64,000 nt of DNA from Prauserella cavernicola (GCF_016595675.1 NZ_JAENJH010000012.1:124001-188000), one strand, 5' to 3'. Shown: positions 8,465 through 17,086, counted from the first letter of the stretch. Made by a program: numbers and translations. Notes: generated by a model from the letters alone, not told the origin.

Positions 8465-8695
8465 GTGGAGGTCAAGATCGGCATCAAGGACACCCCGCGG
8501 GAGCTCGTGGTGTCCAGCGGTCAGTCGGCCGAGGAGGTCGAGCAGCTGGTCGCCGACGCACTGGGTGCCGCCGACGGCCTGTTCCGCCTGACGGACGAGA
8601 AGGGCCGCAAGTACCTGGTCCCGGCGGACCGGATCGCGTACGTCGAGATCGCTCCGTCGGACGCGCGCAAGGTCGGCTTCGCCGTCGGCTCCTGA
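8465..8695 (+). CDS. DUF3107 small conserved actinobacterial protein (TB9.4-like)
   Basis: A 76-residue protein beginning VEVKIGIKDTPRELVV and ending with a conserved YVEIAPSDARKVGF segment, the pattern of the DUF3107 family (TB9.4 in M. tuberculosis). The role is unknown. The GTG start is set by a strong GGAGG six bases upstream. The gene follows the ferritin-fold gene by 45 bases and ends in a strong hairpin terminator. Confidence 0.88.
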   Translation: MEVKIGIKDTPRELVVSSGQSAEEVEQLVADALGAADGLFRLTDEKGRKYLVPADRIAYVEIAPSDARKVGFAVGS

Positions 8696-8720
8696 CGCGG
8701 CGCGTCACCAGTTCTTCCGA

Positions 8721-8774
8721 GTCCGCTACCGGGCGAGGGGCCGTGTGGTCCCTGGTCCGGTAGCGGACTTTTTT
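8721..8774 (+). terminator. intrinsic terminator
   Basis: GTCCGCTACCGG at 8721-8732 pairs perfectly with CCGGTAGCGGAC at 8757-8768 and is followed by six T residues at 8769-8774. It ends the DUF3107 transcript before the convergent DUF4873 gene. No T run exists on the other strand side. Confidence 0.88.
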
Positions 8775-8779
8775 CGCGT

Positions 8780-9106
8780 TCAGCCGCCGATGGCCTCGAG
8801 CGAGGTCGGCACCGAGAACGGCGGGGTGCTCGTGCCCATGACCCGGTAGCGGTCCCACGGGTCGGGGTCGGAGATCTCGCCCCGCGCGGAGCCCTGCGGC
8901 GTGCGGATCTCGACCTTGTGCTTCTTTCCTCCGGCCAGCGAGGAGAGCCGCTCGTCGGCCTTCACCCGCCCGTACCAGTGGTAGTAGCCGTCGATGGGCT
9001 GGAAGTGCCCGCGCAGCTGGACCTCGACGGCCAGTTCGGTGTCGCCGACCACCAGCGTGGCCGGGCCGCGGTAACCGTCCTCGTGGTCGTCGTCGTGCTC
9101 GCTCAC
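8780..9106 (-). CDS. DUF4873 domain protein
   Basis: A 108-residue protein with the pattern YRGPATLVVGD, VEVQLRGHFQPIDGYYHWYGRV and a C-terminal DPWDRYRVMGTSTPPF, which I match to DUF4873. This domain is also found at the C terminus of some actinobacterial flavoprotein monooxygenases, so a link with oxidative metabolism is plausible but unproven. The GTG start at 9106 overlaps the stop of the upstream TetR gene (GTGA), so it is translationally coupled to that regulator. Confidence 0.7.
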   Translation of the reverse strand: MSEHDDDHEDGYRGPATLVVGDTELAVEVQLRGHFQPIDGYYHWYGRVKADERLSSLAGGKKHKVEIRTPQGSARGEISDPDPWDRYRVMGTSTPPFSVPTSLEAIGG

Positions 9107-9855
9107 GATTCGTCTCCCGTCTTCTCGGTGCGCACGTGCGCCAGCTTGACGACCTTGTTGGCGTCGAGCGGCTGGTCGGGGTCGATGGTCACGCCGTGCT
9201 GGCGTGCGAGGCCGTCGATGGCGGCCCAGATGATCTTCGTCAGGTATTCGACGACGCTGTCGCGGCTCATCGTCCGCTTGTCCAGCCACCATTCCCCGGT
9301 GTTCTGGACCATGCCGACGATGCCGTAGGCCCACGGCTCGGCGGCGCCGGAGTCCATATTGAACATTCGCATGTAGTCACCGAGCAGCGCGGTCAGCGCG
9401 GTGGCGATGACCTCCTTGTCCTCGGCGACCACGTCGGCGTCGACCGGCTTGTCGGCGAACGAGTTGCGGGCGAGCAGCCGGTAGAGGTTCGGGTGCTCCT
9501 CGATGACCGTGAAGAACGCGTCGAGTGCCATCCGGATGCGGGGCACGGGCGCCAGTTCGGCGTTGATCGCGGGCAGCAGCCGTTCGAACAACAACTCCGT
9601 GCCGCGCTGGCCCAGCGCGACGTAGAGGTCGGCCTTGTCCTCGAAGTGCCGGTACAGCACCGGCTTGGTCACGCCCGCGGCGGCCGCGACGTCCTCCATG
9701 CCCAGCTCGGGGCCGTGTTCGTCGAGCGCGCGCAGGGCGGCCTCCACGAACTCGGCGCGGCGCGCGATGCGGTGCTTGCGCCACCGGTCGCGACGCGCGT
9801 CCCCGGAGCCGGTCGAGGTCTGCTGCTTGCTGGTGCGCTTGACACGGTCGGACAT
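9103..9855 (-). CDS. TetR family regulator
   Basis: A 250-residue TetR repressor. The N-terminal helix-turn-helix lies at about residues 53-72 (MEDVAAAAGVTKPVLYRHF), preceded by a basic arm. The ligand domain has the long C-terminal helices usual for the family. The ATG at 9855 sits 67 bases from the divergent diiron oxygenase gene, and a GTAAC/GTTAC dyad lies between them. It probably represses itself, DUF4873 and the oxygenase-hydrolase pair, responding to an unknown small hydrophobic ligand. Confidence 0.88.
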   Translation of the reverse strand: MSDRVKRTSKQQTSTGSGDARRDRWRKHRIARRAEFVEAALRALDEHGPELGMEDVAAAAGVTKPVLYRHFEDKADLYVALGQRGTELLFERLLPAINAELAPVPRIRMALDAFFTVIEEHPNLYRLLARNSFADKPVDADVVAEDKEVIATALTALLGDYMRMFNMDSGAAEPWAYGIVGMVQNTGEWWLDKRTMSRDSVVEYLTKIIWAAIDGLARQHGVTIDPDQPLDANKVVKLAHVRTEKTGDES

Positions 9856-9874
9856 GCACCTCATGCTACCAAAA

Positions 9875-9895
9875 GTAACTGTTACCGAAGGTTAC
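9875..9895. promoter_or_regulatory. probable TetR operator
   Basis: GTAAC at 9875-9879 and GTTAC at 9881-9885 form an 11-base palindrome, and a second GTTAC occurs at 9891-9895. The site is midway between the divergent TetR and diiron oxygenase starts, where an autoregulated TetR operator is expected. Confidence 0.55.
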
Positions 9896-9921
9896 ACACA
9901 AGGGGAAGGTGGGTGTCGACG

Positions 9922-10827
9922 ATGACGCGGACCCTCGACGACGCAGGCCGCGAGAAGACCGCCGAGCGACTGCTGAAGTCGTCGGCGAACAAGTTCTACG
10001 ACCCCGAAGTCGACATCGACTGGGACGCGCCCCTCGTCGAGGGCAAGCACTACGTCCCGCAGCACCGCTCCACCCTCTACGGCACCGAACTGTGGGAGCG
10101 GCTCACGCCGGAGCAGCGCATCGAGCTCGGCAAGCACGAGCTCGCGAGCGTGGCCACCAACGGCCTGTGGTTCGAGATCCTGCTGATGCAGATGCTGCTC
10201 AAGGAGGTCTACAACGCCGACCCCACGAGCAACCACGCCCAGTACGCACTCACCGAGGTCGCCGACGAGTGCAGGCACTCGACGATGTTCGCCCGCATGG
10301 CCGAACGCATTGGCTGCCCGCCCTACGGCCCGGTCAAGTGGCGACGGCGGTTCGGCAAGCTCCTGCCCGTCATCGGCTACGGGCCCGCGCTCTACGGCTC
10401 GATCCTGGTCGCCGAGGAGGTCCTCGACCGGCTGCAGCGCGAGCAGATGAACGACCCGGAGATCCAGCCGCTGGTGCGCATGGTCAACCGCATCCACGTC
10501 CTCGAGGAGGCGCGGCACGTCACGTTCGCCCGTGAGGAGGTGACGCGCGGGATGGCGAAGCTGTCCAAGCGCGAGCTCGCCTACCAGCGGCTGCTGATCG
10601 CGCTGGTGTCGCACGAGGTCACCCGCAGCCTCGTCAATCCGGCCGTCTACAAGTCGGTCGGCATCCGGCCGAGGGACGGCTACCAGGCCGCGATGACCAA
10701 CCCGCACTGGCAGCGGACGGTTCGCTACGCCGGTGAGCGGATCATGCCCTTCCTCGACGAGGCGGGGCTGGTCGGCGGACCAGGGATGCGCTGGTGGCGG
10801 CGCTCGTTCCTGGTGGGTGAGCAGTGA
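9922..10827 (+). CDS. AurF-like diiron oxygenase
   Basis: A 301-residue protein of the AurF/diiron oxygenase family. Ligand-type residues are E85 (WFEILL), E116 and H119 (DECRHS) and the later LEEARHVTF motif near residues 193-201. AurF itself oxidises an aromatic amine to a nitro group; many actinobacterial relatives have no known substrate. AGGGGAAGG precedes the start. Both ATG 9922 and GTG 9913 are possible; 9922 is listed. The stop overlaps the next hydrolase start by GTGA, so the two enzymes are probably made together under the divergent TetR. Confidence 0.85.
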   Translation: MTRTLDDAGREKTAERLLKSSANKFYDPEVDIDWDAPLVEGKHYVPQHRSTLYGTELWERLTPEQRIELGKHELASVATNGLWFEILLMQMLLKEVYNADPTSNHAQYALTEVADECRHSTMFARMAERIGCPPYGPVKWRRRFGKLLPVIGYGPALYGSILVAEEVLDRLQREQMNDPEIQPLVRMVNRIHVLEEARHVTFAREEVTRGMAKLSKRELAYQRLLIALVSHEVTRSLVNPAVYKSVGIRPRDGYQAAMTNPHWQRTVRYAGERIMPFLDEAGLVGGPGMRWWRRSFLVGEQ

Positions 10828-11729
10828 CCACGCTGACGGAGCGGGTCGCCCCCGGCGCGCGGGACTTCGTGACCGGCGACGGCACGCGCCTGCACGCCGA
10901 ACTGACCGGGCCCGCCGACTCCGCGGTGACGCTGGTGCTCGTGCACGGGTGGACTCAGGACCTGCGCACGTGGGACCGCGTCGTCGACGAGCTGCCGCGC
11001 GAGTTGCGCGTGCTGCGCTACGACCTGCGCGGACACGGCCGGTCGGCGGCCGCCCCGCCCGGCACCACGACCATCGACCGGCTGGCCGACGACCTGGCCG
11101 AGCTGATCGCCGACCGCGTTCCGGAGGGCAGGCTCGTGCTCGCCGGTCACTCGATGGGCGGAATGACGATCATGGCGCTGGCCGACCGGCATCCCGGGCT
11201 CGTGGCGGGCCGGGTGGACGGTGTCGGCTTCGTGGCGACCTCGAGCGGGAACATGGACCGCATCACGCTGGGCCTGCCGGGGGTGGCGGGCAGCGGGGCC
11301 GCCAGGGTCGAGCGGCGGCTGGCGAAGCTCCTGCTGGCCTATCGCAAGGACGTGCTGCCGCTGCGACCCGGTGCCGCGCGGGCGGGGGCCCGCTGGCTGG
11401 TGTTCGGCCGCAGGCCGCGACGGCGGGACGTCTCGTGCGTGGTCGACCAGCTGCTCAAGGCGCACCCGGCCAGCATCGGGGGTTTTCAGAACGCCATCTC
11501 GCTGCACGACCGCAGGGTGGCGCTGGCGGCGCTGCGGACCGCGCGCGGCGTCGTGCTCGCGGGGGAGGCGGACCGGTTGTGCCCGGTGCCGCACGCGAAG
11601 GCGATCGCGGCGGAGCTGCCCGGCTCCCGGCTGGTGGTGTACCCGGGAGCGGGGCACATGCTGCCGCAGGAGCGCTCGCACGAGGTCGCGGAGCGGCTCA
11701 CGGCGCTGGTGGCCACCCGCACGCACTAG
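10824..11729 (+). CDS. alpha/beta hydrolase
   Basis: A 301-residue alpha/beta hydrolase with the nucleophile motif AGHSMGG (S110), an HGWTQDLRTW oxyanion segment near 41-50 and a probable catalytic histidine in PGAGHMLPQE close to the C terminus. The substrate is unknown. It is coupled by a GTGA overlap to the diiron oxygenase, which suggests a two-step conversion. A 53-bp palindromic element follows its stop by eight bases, in the gap with a convergent TetR gene. Confidence 0.88.
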   Translation: MTTLTERVAPGARDFVTGDGTRLHAELTGPADSAVTLVLVHGWTQDLRTWDRVVDELPRELRVLRYDLRGHGRSAAAPPGTTTIDRLADDLAELIADRVPEGRLVLAGHSMGGMTIMALADRHPGLVAGRVDGVGFVATSSGNMDRITLGLPGVAGSGAARVERRLAKLLLAYRKDVLPLRPGAARAGARWLVFGRRPRRRDVSCVVDQLLKAHPASIGGFQNAISLHDRRVALAALRTARGVVLAGEADRLCPVPHAKAIAAELPGSRLVVYPGAGHMLPQERSHEVAERLTALVATRTH

Positions 11730-11737
11730 CGGCGACC

Positions 11738-11790
11738 GCGGTGAAGGGCACCTTTACTGCATTGAACGCAGTAAAGGTGCCCTTCACCGC
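11738..11790. repeat. 53-bp perfect palindromic element, copy A
   Basis: Arms of 23 bases at 11738-11760 (beginning GCGGTGAAGGGCACC) and 11768-11790 are exact reverse complements around a 7-base loop, ATTGAAC. It occupies nearly the whole gap between two convergent genes. The same 53 bases occur at 27102 and 54421. It could act as a bidirectional terminator, but there is no T run on either side. Confidence 0.95.
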
Positions 11791-11798
11791 AGTTGTGC

Positions 11799-12464
11799 CT
11801 ACTGGTGTTGGAGGGGAAAGCCCGCGCCGATTCCTCGCCAGGCGAGGGTCGAGGTCAGTGCTACGGCGTCGTCGCGGCTCATCGAGCTGTGGTGGGTGAG
11901 CCAGAACCGCGCGCTGACCTGGCTCAGGCCGACCAGTCCGACCGCGAGCAGCCGGGCCTTGTCCTCGTCGAGGCCCGCGTCGGCGGTGATCGTCTCGGTG
12001 ATGGCGTCGACGCTGGCCGAGGTGGCCCTGTCGACGGCCTCCTGCACGGACGGCTCGCCGCGCAGGTCCGACTCGAAGACCATGCGGAACGCGCCGGCGT
12101 CGCCGTTGACGAAGTCGAAGAACGCGCCGACCGCGTTGTTCACGCGCTGCTTGTTGTCGGTGGTGGAGGACAGCGCCTCCTGCACGGCCGAGACCAGGTG
12201 GTCGACATGGCTCTCGAGCAGCGCGATGTAGAGATCGAGCTTGCCAGGGAAGTGCTGGTACAGCACGGGCTTGCTGACGCCCGCGCGCTCGGCGATGTCG
12301 TCCATCGCCGCGGCGTGGTACCCGTTCGCGGCGAAGACCTGTTGCGCGGCCGCCAGTAGCTGCGCGCGGCGTTCCGTGCGCGGAAGCCGAACACCACGGC
12401 CGAACTGCGCCGATCCGGTGCTCTCGCTCGCCCCCTGCGATCGAGAGCGTGCCGTCTCAGTCAT
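11799..12464 (-). CDS. TetR family regulator
   Basis: A 221-residue TetR protein with a helix-turn-helix at about residues 47-66 (MDDIAERAGVSKPVLYQHF), preceded by an arginine-rich extension. The ATG at 12464 has GGAGG four bases upstream. It is divergent from an alpha/beta hydrolase 87 bases away and probably controls it and itself. The gene resembles Rv3208 in position near moeZ (recalled). The ligand is unknown. Confidence 0.86.
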   Translation of the reverse strand: MTETARSRSQGASESTGSAQFGRGVRLPRTERRAQLLAAAQQVFAANGYHAAAMDDIAERAGVSKPVLYQHFPGKLDLYIALLESHVDHLVSAVQEALSSTTDNKQRVNNAVGAFFDFVNGDAGAFRMVFESDLRGEPSVQEAVDRATSASVDAITETITADAGLDEDKARLLAVGLVGLSQVSARFWLTHHSSMSRDDAVALTSTLAWRGIGAGFPLQHQ

Positions 12465-12551
12465 CCCGCCTCCAACTCCACATCCCATGGCACATTACTC
12501 GTCGGTACACGGTGAACGCCAAAGGCGGCGGACTTGAGGCATCCTGGAACG

Positions 12552-13556
12552 GTGTCCGAAACACTGTCCCGCGAGACGGCCGCCCGCTCCACGAAGCGAA
12601 CGCCCCTGACTCACGTACCCCTCTCGAACACCCCGCTGCCGCCGCTCGACGCGACCCTGCCCCCGTGGTCGGGCAGCCTGGAAAGGGTAGGTGAGCTGGA
12701 GCTGCACGTCCGCAGGACACCCGGCTCCGACGACGCGACCGTGGTCTATGTCCACGGACTGGGCGGATCGTCCACCAACTGGACGGATTTGTCGGCGCTG
12801 CTCGCCCCGCACGCGGACGGGGTCGCGCTGGACCTGCCCGGCTTCGGCTTCTCCGAACCGGGGGACGGCTTCACGTTCAGCCTCTCCGCCCACGCCGAGG
12901 TCGTGGCCCGGTTCATCGAGCGCAGCGCGACCGGGCCCGTGCACGTGGTCGGCAACTCGATGGGCGGCGCGATCGCGCTGTTGCTCGCCGCCAACCGGCC
13001 AGAGCTGGTGCGGACGCTGACGCTCATCTCGCCCGCGATGCCCGACCGCAGGCCGGACCCCCGGCGGCTCTCGGACCCGCGCATGGTGCTCGCCTACCTG
13101 CCGGTTTTCGGCAAACGCGTGCGCAGGCAACTCGCGGCGATGGGCCCGAAGCAGCGCGCCGAGCAGGTGATCCGGCTCTGCTTCGCCGACCCGTCGGCGT
13201 TCCCGCCGCACCGCCTCGACGAGCTCGCCGAGGAGCACAGCGCCCGCGCGCGCCTCGCCTGGGCGAACACGGCGATGGCGCGCAGCACGTTCGAAATCTT
13301 TCGCACCTGGTTCGCGGGCGGGCAGCGCTCGCTGTGGTCGGTGGCCCCGACCGTGGACATGCCCTCGCTGGTGGTGTGGGGAACCGAGGACAAGGTGATC
13401 TCCGTGCGGCGGGCGGCGCGCACGGCGCAGCTGCTGCCGAGGGCGCGCCTGCTGGTGCTGCCGAAGACCGGGCACATCGCGCAGATGGAGCGCCCGGTGA
13501 CCGTGGCCAGGGCGATCCTCGGCATGTGGGAGAGCGTCGACGCCGACACGTGGTGA
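12552..13556 (+). CDS. alpha/beta hydrolase
   Basis: A 334-residue alpha/beta hydrolase. It has the oxyanion-type VYVHGLGGSSTNW segment (65-77), the nucleophile motif VGNSMGG (S136, with Asn in place of the common His), and a catalytic histidine in KTGHIAQMERP. A 40-residue polar N-terminal extension precedes the fold. I chose GTG 12552, with CATCCT six bases upstream as a possible leaderless -10. It is divergent from a TetR gene, which may regulate it. The substrate is unknown; esterase or lipase is possible. Confidence 0.85.
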   Translation: MSETLSRETAARSTKRTPLTHVPLSNTPLPPLDATLPPWSGSLERVGELELHVRRTPGSDDATVVYVHGLGGSSTNWTDLSALLAPHADGVALDLPGFGFSEPGDGFTFSLSAHAEVVARFIERSATGPVHVVGNSMGGAIALLLAANRPELVRTLTLISPAMPDRRPDPRRLSDPRMVLAYLPVFGKRVRRQLAAMGPKQRAEQVIRLCFADPSAFPPHRLDELAEEHSARARLAWANTAMARSTFEIFRTWFAGGQRSLWSVAPTVDMPSLVVWGTEDKVISVRRAARTAQLLPRARLLVLPKTGHIAQMERPVTVARAILGMWESVDADTW

Positions 13557-13657
13557 CCAGCTCTGGGCTGTTCGGGTGATGACGTAACGGCCGGCTCCCG
13601 GTCTCCCGGCGGCCGGTCGACGGGTGTGTTGCGCTGCGTATGTGGCACCCTGGGGCA

Positions 13658-14770
13658 GTGGACCGGGTGACGCACGGGGTGCGAAAGGACGGCGGACGGA
13701 CCGAGTATCCGCGCCGGTCCTCCTCGTATCACTACCGGCCGAAGTCGCCGTCCGAGGACCGTTACCGCCCGGGTGCCAGAAGGGCGTCCGGCGAGCCGCT
13801 GCGTGCCTCGTGGCAGCCGGCGAACGAGCCCGAGGAGCCAGCCGAGGACGAGAAGCCGCGCAAGCCGTCGGCGCTGCGCAGGCTCGTCTCGACCTACGGC
13901 TGGCGCGCCTACGCCATCCCGGTGCTGCTGGTGATCACCGCGCTCGTGGTGGTGGACACGACCCGAGGCGCTCCGGAGGGCGAGTCGGGCAGCGCGGCGG
14001 GCGGCACGTCCGAGAACGCCGTGGACACCGGCGGCTCGTCGAGCAGTCCGGTCGCCACGGAGAACCCCGCCGGGCAGGTGGACCTCGACATCCCGACCGC
14101 GAAGCTGCCCCAGGGCGGCGACTTCACGGCCAAGGGCGCGGGCACCTGGCACGTCGTTCCGGGCGCGAGCGACCCGGTGGGCGAGAGCGACAACGTGCGG
14201 ACCTACACCGTCGAGGTCGAGGACGGCATCGACCCGGCCAGCTACGCGGGCGACGACAGCTTCGCCGACACCGTCGAGGGCACGCTGTCGGACCCGAGGA
14301 GCTGGATCGGCAGCGGCGAGGTGTCGTTGCGGCGGGTCGACGCGAGCTACCCCGACCCCGACTTCCGGGTGAGTCTCACCACGTCCGACACCACGCACCG
14401 GCCCGACATCTGTGGCGGCTCGATCCCGTTCGAGTCGTCCTGCTACCGCCGCAACGTCGACGGCGAGAACCGGGTCGTGATCAACCTGGCCCGCTGGGTG
14501 CGCGGTGCGCTGGCGTTCAGCTCGGACATGACCGGCTACCGCCAGTACGCCATCAACCACGAGGTGGGCCACGCCCTCGACAATGGTCACGAGGGGTGCG
14601 GCACGGACGGCGCGCTGGCACCGGTGATGATGCAGCAGACCTTCGGCGTCGCCAACGACTACGTCGCGCAGCTCAACGACGGCCCCGGCGGCGACCAGGG
14701 AACGGTGCCCGCCGACGGCAAGACCTGTAAGCCCAACGCGTGGCCGAACCCGCAGGTTCAGGGCCGCTGA
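13658..14770 (+). CDS. DUF3152 secreted/anchored metalloprotease-like protein
   Basis: A 370-residue protein with a basic, disordered N terminus, one membrane anchor near residues 80-100 (AYAIPVLLVITALVVVDT), a Gly/Ser/Pro linker and an extracytoplasmic DUF3152 domain. The domain contains HEVGH (301-305) followed by LDNGHEGC, the arrangement of a zinc metalloprotease site, plus cysteines likely to be disulfide-bonded. It is anchored outside the membrane; the substrate is unknown. The start is uncertain among GTG 13658, 13667 and 13679; 13658 lies six bases after CACCCT. The neighbour order DUF3152-moeZ matches Rv3207c-Rv3206c. Confidence 0.85.
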   Translation: MDRVTHGVRKDGGRTEYPRRSSSYHYRPKSPSEDRYRPGARRASGEPLRASWQPANEPEEPAEDEKPRKPSALRRLVSTYGWRAYAIPVLLVITALVVVDTTRGAPEGESGSAAGGTSENAVDTGGSSSSPVATENPAGQVDLDIPTAKLPQGGDFTAKGAGTWHVVPGASDPVGESDNVRTYTVEVEDGIDPASYAGDDSFADTVEGTLSDPRSWIGSGEVSLRRVDASYPDPDFRVSLTTSDTTHRPDICGGSIPFESSCYRRNVDGENRVVINLARWVRGALAFSSDMTGYRQYAINHEVGHALDNGHEGCGTDGALAPVMMQQTFGVANDYVAQLNDGPGGDQGTVPADGKTCKPNAWPNPQVQGR

Positions 14771-14853
14771 CGCCGGCGTCCACGATGTGGACGCGGGGAA
14801 GACTCGACGGTGCCGAGCGGTTATAGATTGATGGACCGCGATCAGCGCGAGAT

Positions 14854-14858
14854 GGAGG
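14854..14858 (+). promoter_or_regulatory. ribosome binding site of moeZ
   Basis: GGAGG five bases before ATG 14864 selects that start over in-frame codons upstream (14810, 14831) and gives the usual 392-residue MoeZ. Confidence 0.7.
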
Positions 14859-14863
14859 ACCCG

Positions 14864-16042
14864 ATGTCTGGCACGCTGCCGCCGCTCGTCGAGCCGGCCG
14901 CCGAGCTCACCAAGGAGGAGGTTGCGCGCTACAGCCGCCACCTCATCATCCCGGATGTCGGGATGGAAGGGCAGAAGCGGCTGAAGAACGCGAAGGTGCT
15001 CGTGATCGGCGCCGGAGGTCTTGGCAGCCCCGCGCTGCTGTACCTCGCCGCCGCCGGAGTCGGCACGCTCGGCGTGATCGACTTCGACATCGTCGACGAG
15101 TCGAACCTCCAGCGTCAGGTGATCCACGGCCAGTCCGACGTGGGCAAGCCCAAGGCCCAGTCGGCGAAGGAGTCGGTCGCCGAGATCAACCCGTTCGTCA
15201 ACGTGATCCTGCACCAGGCGCAGCTGACGACCGAGAACGCGCTCGACGTGTTCCGCGACTACGACCTGATCCTGGACGGCACGGACAACTTCGCCACCCG
15301 CTACCTGGTCAACGACGCCGCCGTGCTGCTCGGCAAGCCGTACGTGTGGGGCTCGATCTTCCGGTTCGAGGGCCAGGTCAGCGTCTTCTGGGAGGACGCG
15401 CCCAACGGCAGGGGCCTCAACTACCGCGATCTCTACCCCGAGCCGCCGCCTCCCGGGATGGTGCCGTCGTGCGCCGAGGGCGGCGTGCTGGGCGTGCTCT
15501 GCGCGTCCATCGGCTCGATCATGGTGACCGAGGCGATCAAGCTCCTCACGGGCATCGGCGAGCCGCTGCTGGGCAGGCTCATCAGCTACGACGCGCTCGA
15601 GATGAAGTACCGCGAGGTCAAGATCCGCAAGGACCCGGAGACCCCGAAGATCACCGAGCTGATCGACTACGAGGCGTTCTGCGGCGTCGTGTCGGACGAG
15701 GCGCAGGAGGCCGCGTCGGGCAGCACGATCACCCCGGCCGAGCTGAAGGCGAAGTTCGACTCCGGCGAGAACTTCGAGCTCATCGACGTTCGCGAGCCGC
15801 ACGAGTACGAGATCGTCAACATCAAGGGCGCGAAGCTGATCCCGAAGGACCGCATCATCTCGGGTGAGGCGCTGGCCGAGCTGCCGCAGGACAAGCCGAT
15901 CGTGCTGCACTGCAAGTCGGGCGCCCGCTCCGCGGACGCGCTGGCCGCGCTGCACCGGGCGGGTTTCAAGGACGCGACGCACCTCGGTGGTGGCGTGCTG
16001 GCCTGGGCGAAGCAGATCGACCAGAGCCTCCCGACATATTGA
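14864..16042 (+). CDS. moeZ: adenylyltransferase/sulfurtransferase MoeZ
   Basis: A 392-residue protein, the exact usual length of MoeZ. The N-terminal ThiF/MoeB-type domain has the ATP-binding GAGGLGS loop near residue 50. The C-terminal rhodanese domain (about 290-390) has the active-site loop HCKSGARS with C350. MoeZ adenylates and sulfurates the C-terminal glycine of small sulfur-carrier proteins such as CysO and MoaD, feeding cysteine, molybdopterin and other sulfur pathways. Molybdopterin is also needed by the nitrate reductase encoded just downstream, although moeZ is a conserved housekeeping gene at this locus. It is followed by a strong terminator. Confidence 0.95.
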   Translation: MSGTLPPLVEPAAELTKEEVARYSRHLIIPDVGMEGQKRLKNAKVLVIGAGGLGSPALLYLAAAGVGTLGVIDFDIVDESNLQRQVIHGQSDVGKPKAQSAKESVAEINPFVNVILHQAQLTTENALDVFRDYDLILDGTDNFATRYLVNDAAVLLGKPYVWGSIFRFEGQVSVFWEDAPNGRGLNYRDLYPEPPPPGMVPSCAEGGVLGVLCASIGSIMVTEAIKLLTGIGEPLLGRLISYDALEMKYREVKIRKDPETPKITELIDYEAFCGVVSDEAQEAASGSTITPAELKAKFDSGENFELIDVREPHEYEIVNIKGAKLIPKDRIISGEALAELPQDKPIVLHCKSGARSADALAALHRAGFKDATHLGGGVLAWAKQIDQSLPTY

Positions 16043-16140
16043 TCGAAATCCGGGGGTTTGGGACTCGAAAAGACGGGTAACCAGACCTAGGACGTTCTCA
16101 GGTACCGATGCGTCGGTGCGTGCGTTTTTCCGGGTGCAGT

Positions 16141-16184
16141 GAAAGCTCCGTTCGCGTGCTGCGAACGGAGCTTTCGCGTTTTTT
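16141..16184 (+). terminator. intrinsic terminator
   Basis: GAAAGCTCCGTTCGC (16141-16155) pairs perfectly with GCGAACGGAGCTTTC (16161-16175) around a five-base loop and is followed by six T residues at 16179-16184. It separates moeZ from the downstream TIGR02569 gene. Confidence 0.88.
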
Positions 16185-16224
16185 CGGTCCGGGGTGGCTA
16201 CCCCCCGGCCGGGTGTGGTCGCGG

Positions 16225-16230
16225 TAACGT
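16225..16230 (+). promoter_or_regulatory. -10-like hexamer TAACGT
   Basis: TAACGT lies eight bases before GTG 16239 and is the only -10-like element in the short space after the terminator. No ribosome binding site is seen. Confidence 0.4.
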
Positions 16231-16238
16231 CGATCGCT

Positions 16239-17039
16239 GTGGCTCCTACGCGCGAACCCCCGCCTGCGCACGTGTGCACGGCGTTCGGCGTGAGCCATTC
16301 CGACGCCGAACCGCTGCCAGGGGAGGGCAATGCCTGGCTGAGCGGCGACATCGTGCTGAGACAGGTCAGCGACAGAGCCCACGCCGTGTGGCTCGCCCGC
16401 ACCTTCGCCGCCATCGACATCCCCGATCTCCGGCTCGCCAAGCCGCTGCGCACCACCGACGGACGGTGGGTCATCGCAGGCTGGAGCGCCAGCCGGCACG
16501 TCACCGGAACGCCGGAGGACCGGCCCGACGCCGTCGTCCTCACCGCCGTCAAGCTGCACAGCGCCACCTCGGGCCTGCCGCGCCCCGACTTCCTCTCCCG
16601 CCGCCAGGACGTCTCCGCCATCGCCGAGCGCATCGCCTGGGAAGAGCAGGACATCGAACTCGACGAGACCAAGGGCGGGCGCTGGTTCGAGATCCTGGCC
16701 CCCGCGCGCAGGCCCGTGAACCTTCCCGACCAGCTCGTGCACGCGGAGCTGTTCGGCACCATCCTCTTCGACGGCGACGCCCCACCCGGGCTCGTCGACT
16801 TCGTCCCGCACTTCCGGCCCGCCGAATGGGGCGCCGCCGTGGCCGCGGTGGACGCCATCGCCTGGGGCGGTGCGGACGGCGAGCTCCTGCGCCGCTGGTC
16901 GCACCTGCCGGAATGGCCCCAGTTGTTGTTGCGTGCGGCCCTGTTCCGCCTGGCCTTCAACGCACTGCACCCGCGCTCGACCGCCTCCGCCCTCGACGGA
17001 CTGCGTGCGGCGGCCAGCGAGGTGAGCGAGTTCGTCTGA
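16239..17039 (+). CDS. TIGR02569 family protein (kinase-like fold, unknown role)
   Basis: A 266-residue actinobacterial protein that I match to TIGR02569 (Rv3205c-like), a group distantly related to aminoglycoside phosphotransferase folds. Seen are the strand VAPTREPPPAH at the start, a GEGNAWL loop near 30 in the place of a nucleotide-binding loop, and a LFGTILFDGDAPPGLVDFVPHFRP segment resembling the metal-binding part of the fold. Catalytic function is not established. Its position next to moeZ is conserved in mycobacteria. The next 120 bases hold the nitrate reductase promoter. Confidence 0.75.
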   Translation: MAPTREPPPAHVCTAFGVSHSDAEPLPGEGNAWLSGDIVLRQVSDRAHAVWLARTFAAIDIPDLRLAKPLRTTDGRWVIAGWSASRHVTGTPEDRPDAVVLTAVKLHSATSGLPRPDFLSRRQDVSAIAERIAWEEQDIELDETKGGRWFEILAPARRPVNLPDQLVHAELFGTILFDGDAPPGLVDFVPHFRPAEWGAAVAAVDAIAWGGADGELLRRWSHLPEWPQLLLRAALFRLAFNALHPRSTASALDGLRAAASEVSEFV

Positions 17040-17086
17040 GGCTTCACCGGATGTCGTGAGCGCTGCGCGGGCAATGTCGCACGCCT

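Noticed and set aside
11738-11790. The 53-bp element as an inverted-repeat end of an insertion sequence.
   Set aside because: The arms are separated by only seven bases with no transposase between or beside any copy.
12500-12520. TAC...GTA words between the second TetR gene and its divergent hydrolase as a TetR operator.
   Set aside because: Only three bases at each end are symmetrical, which is too weak to claim a site.
13588-13617. GGCCGG-rich inverted repeat upstream of the DUF3152 gene as a terminator.
   Set aside because: Pairing is short and broken and there is no T run; such words are frequent by chance at this GC content.
16141-16175. The perfect hairpin after moeZ as another member of the 53-bp palindrome family.
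   Set aside because: Its sequence differs, it is shorter, it is followed by a T run and it lies between genes in the same direction, so it is an ordinary terminator.
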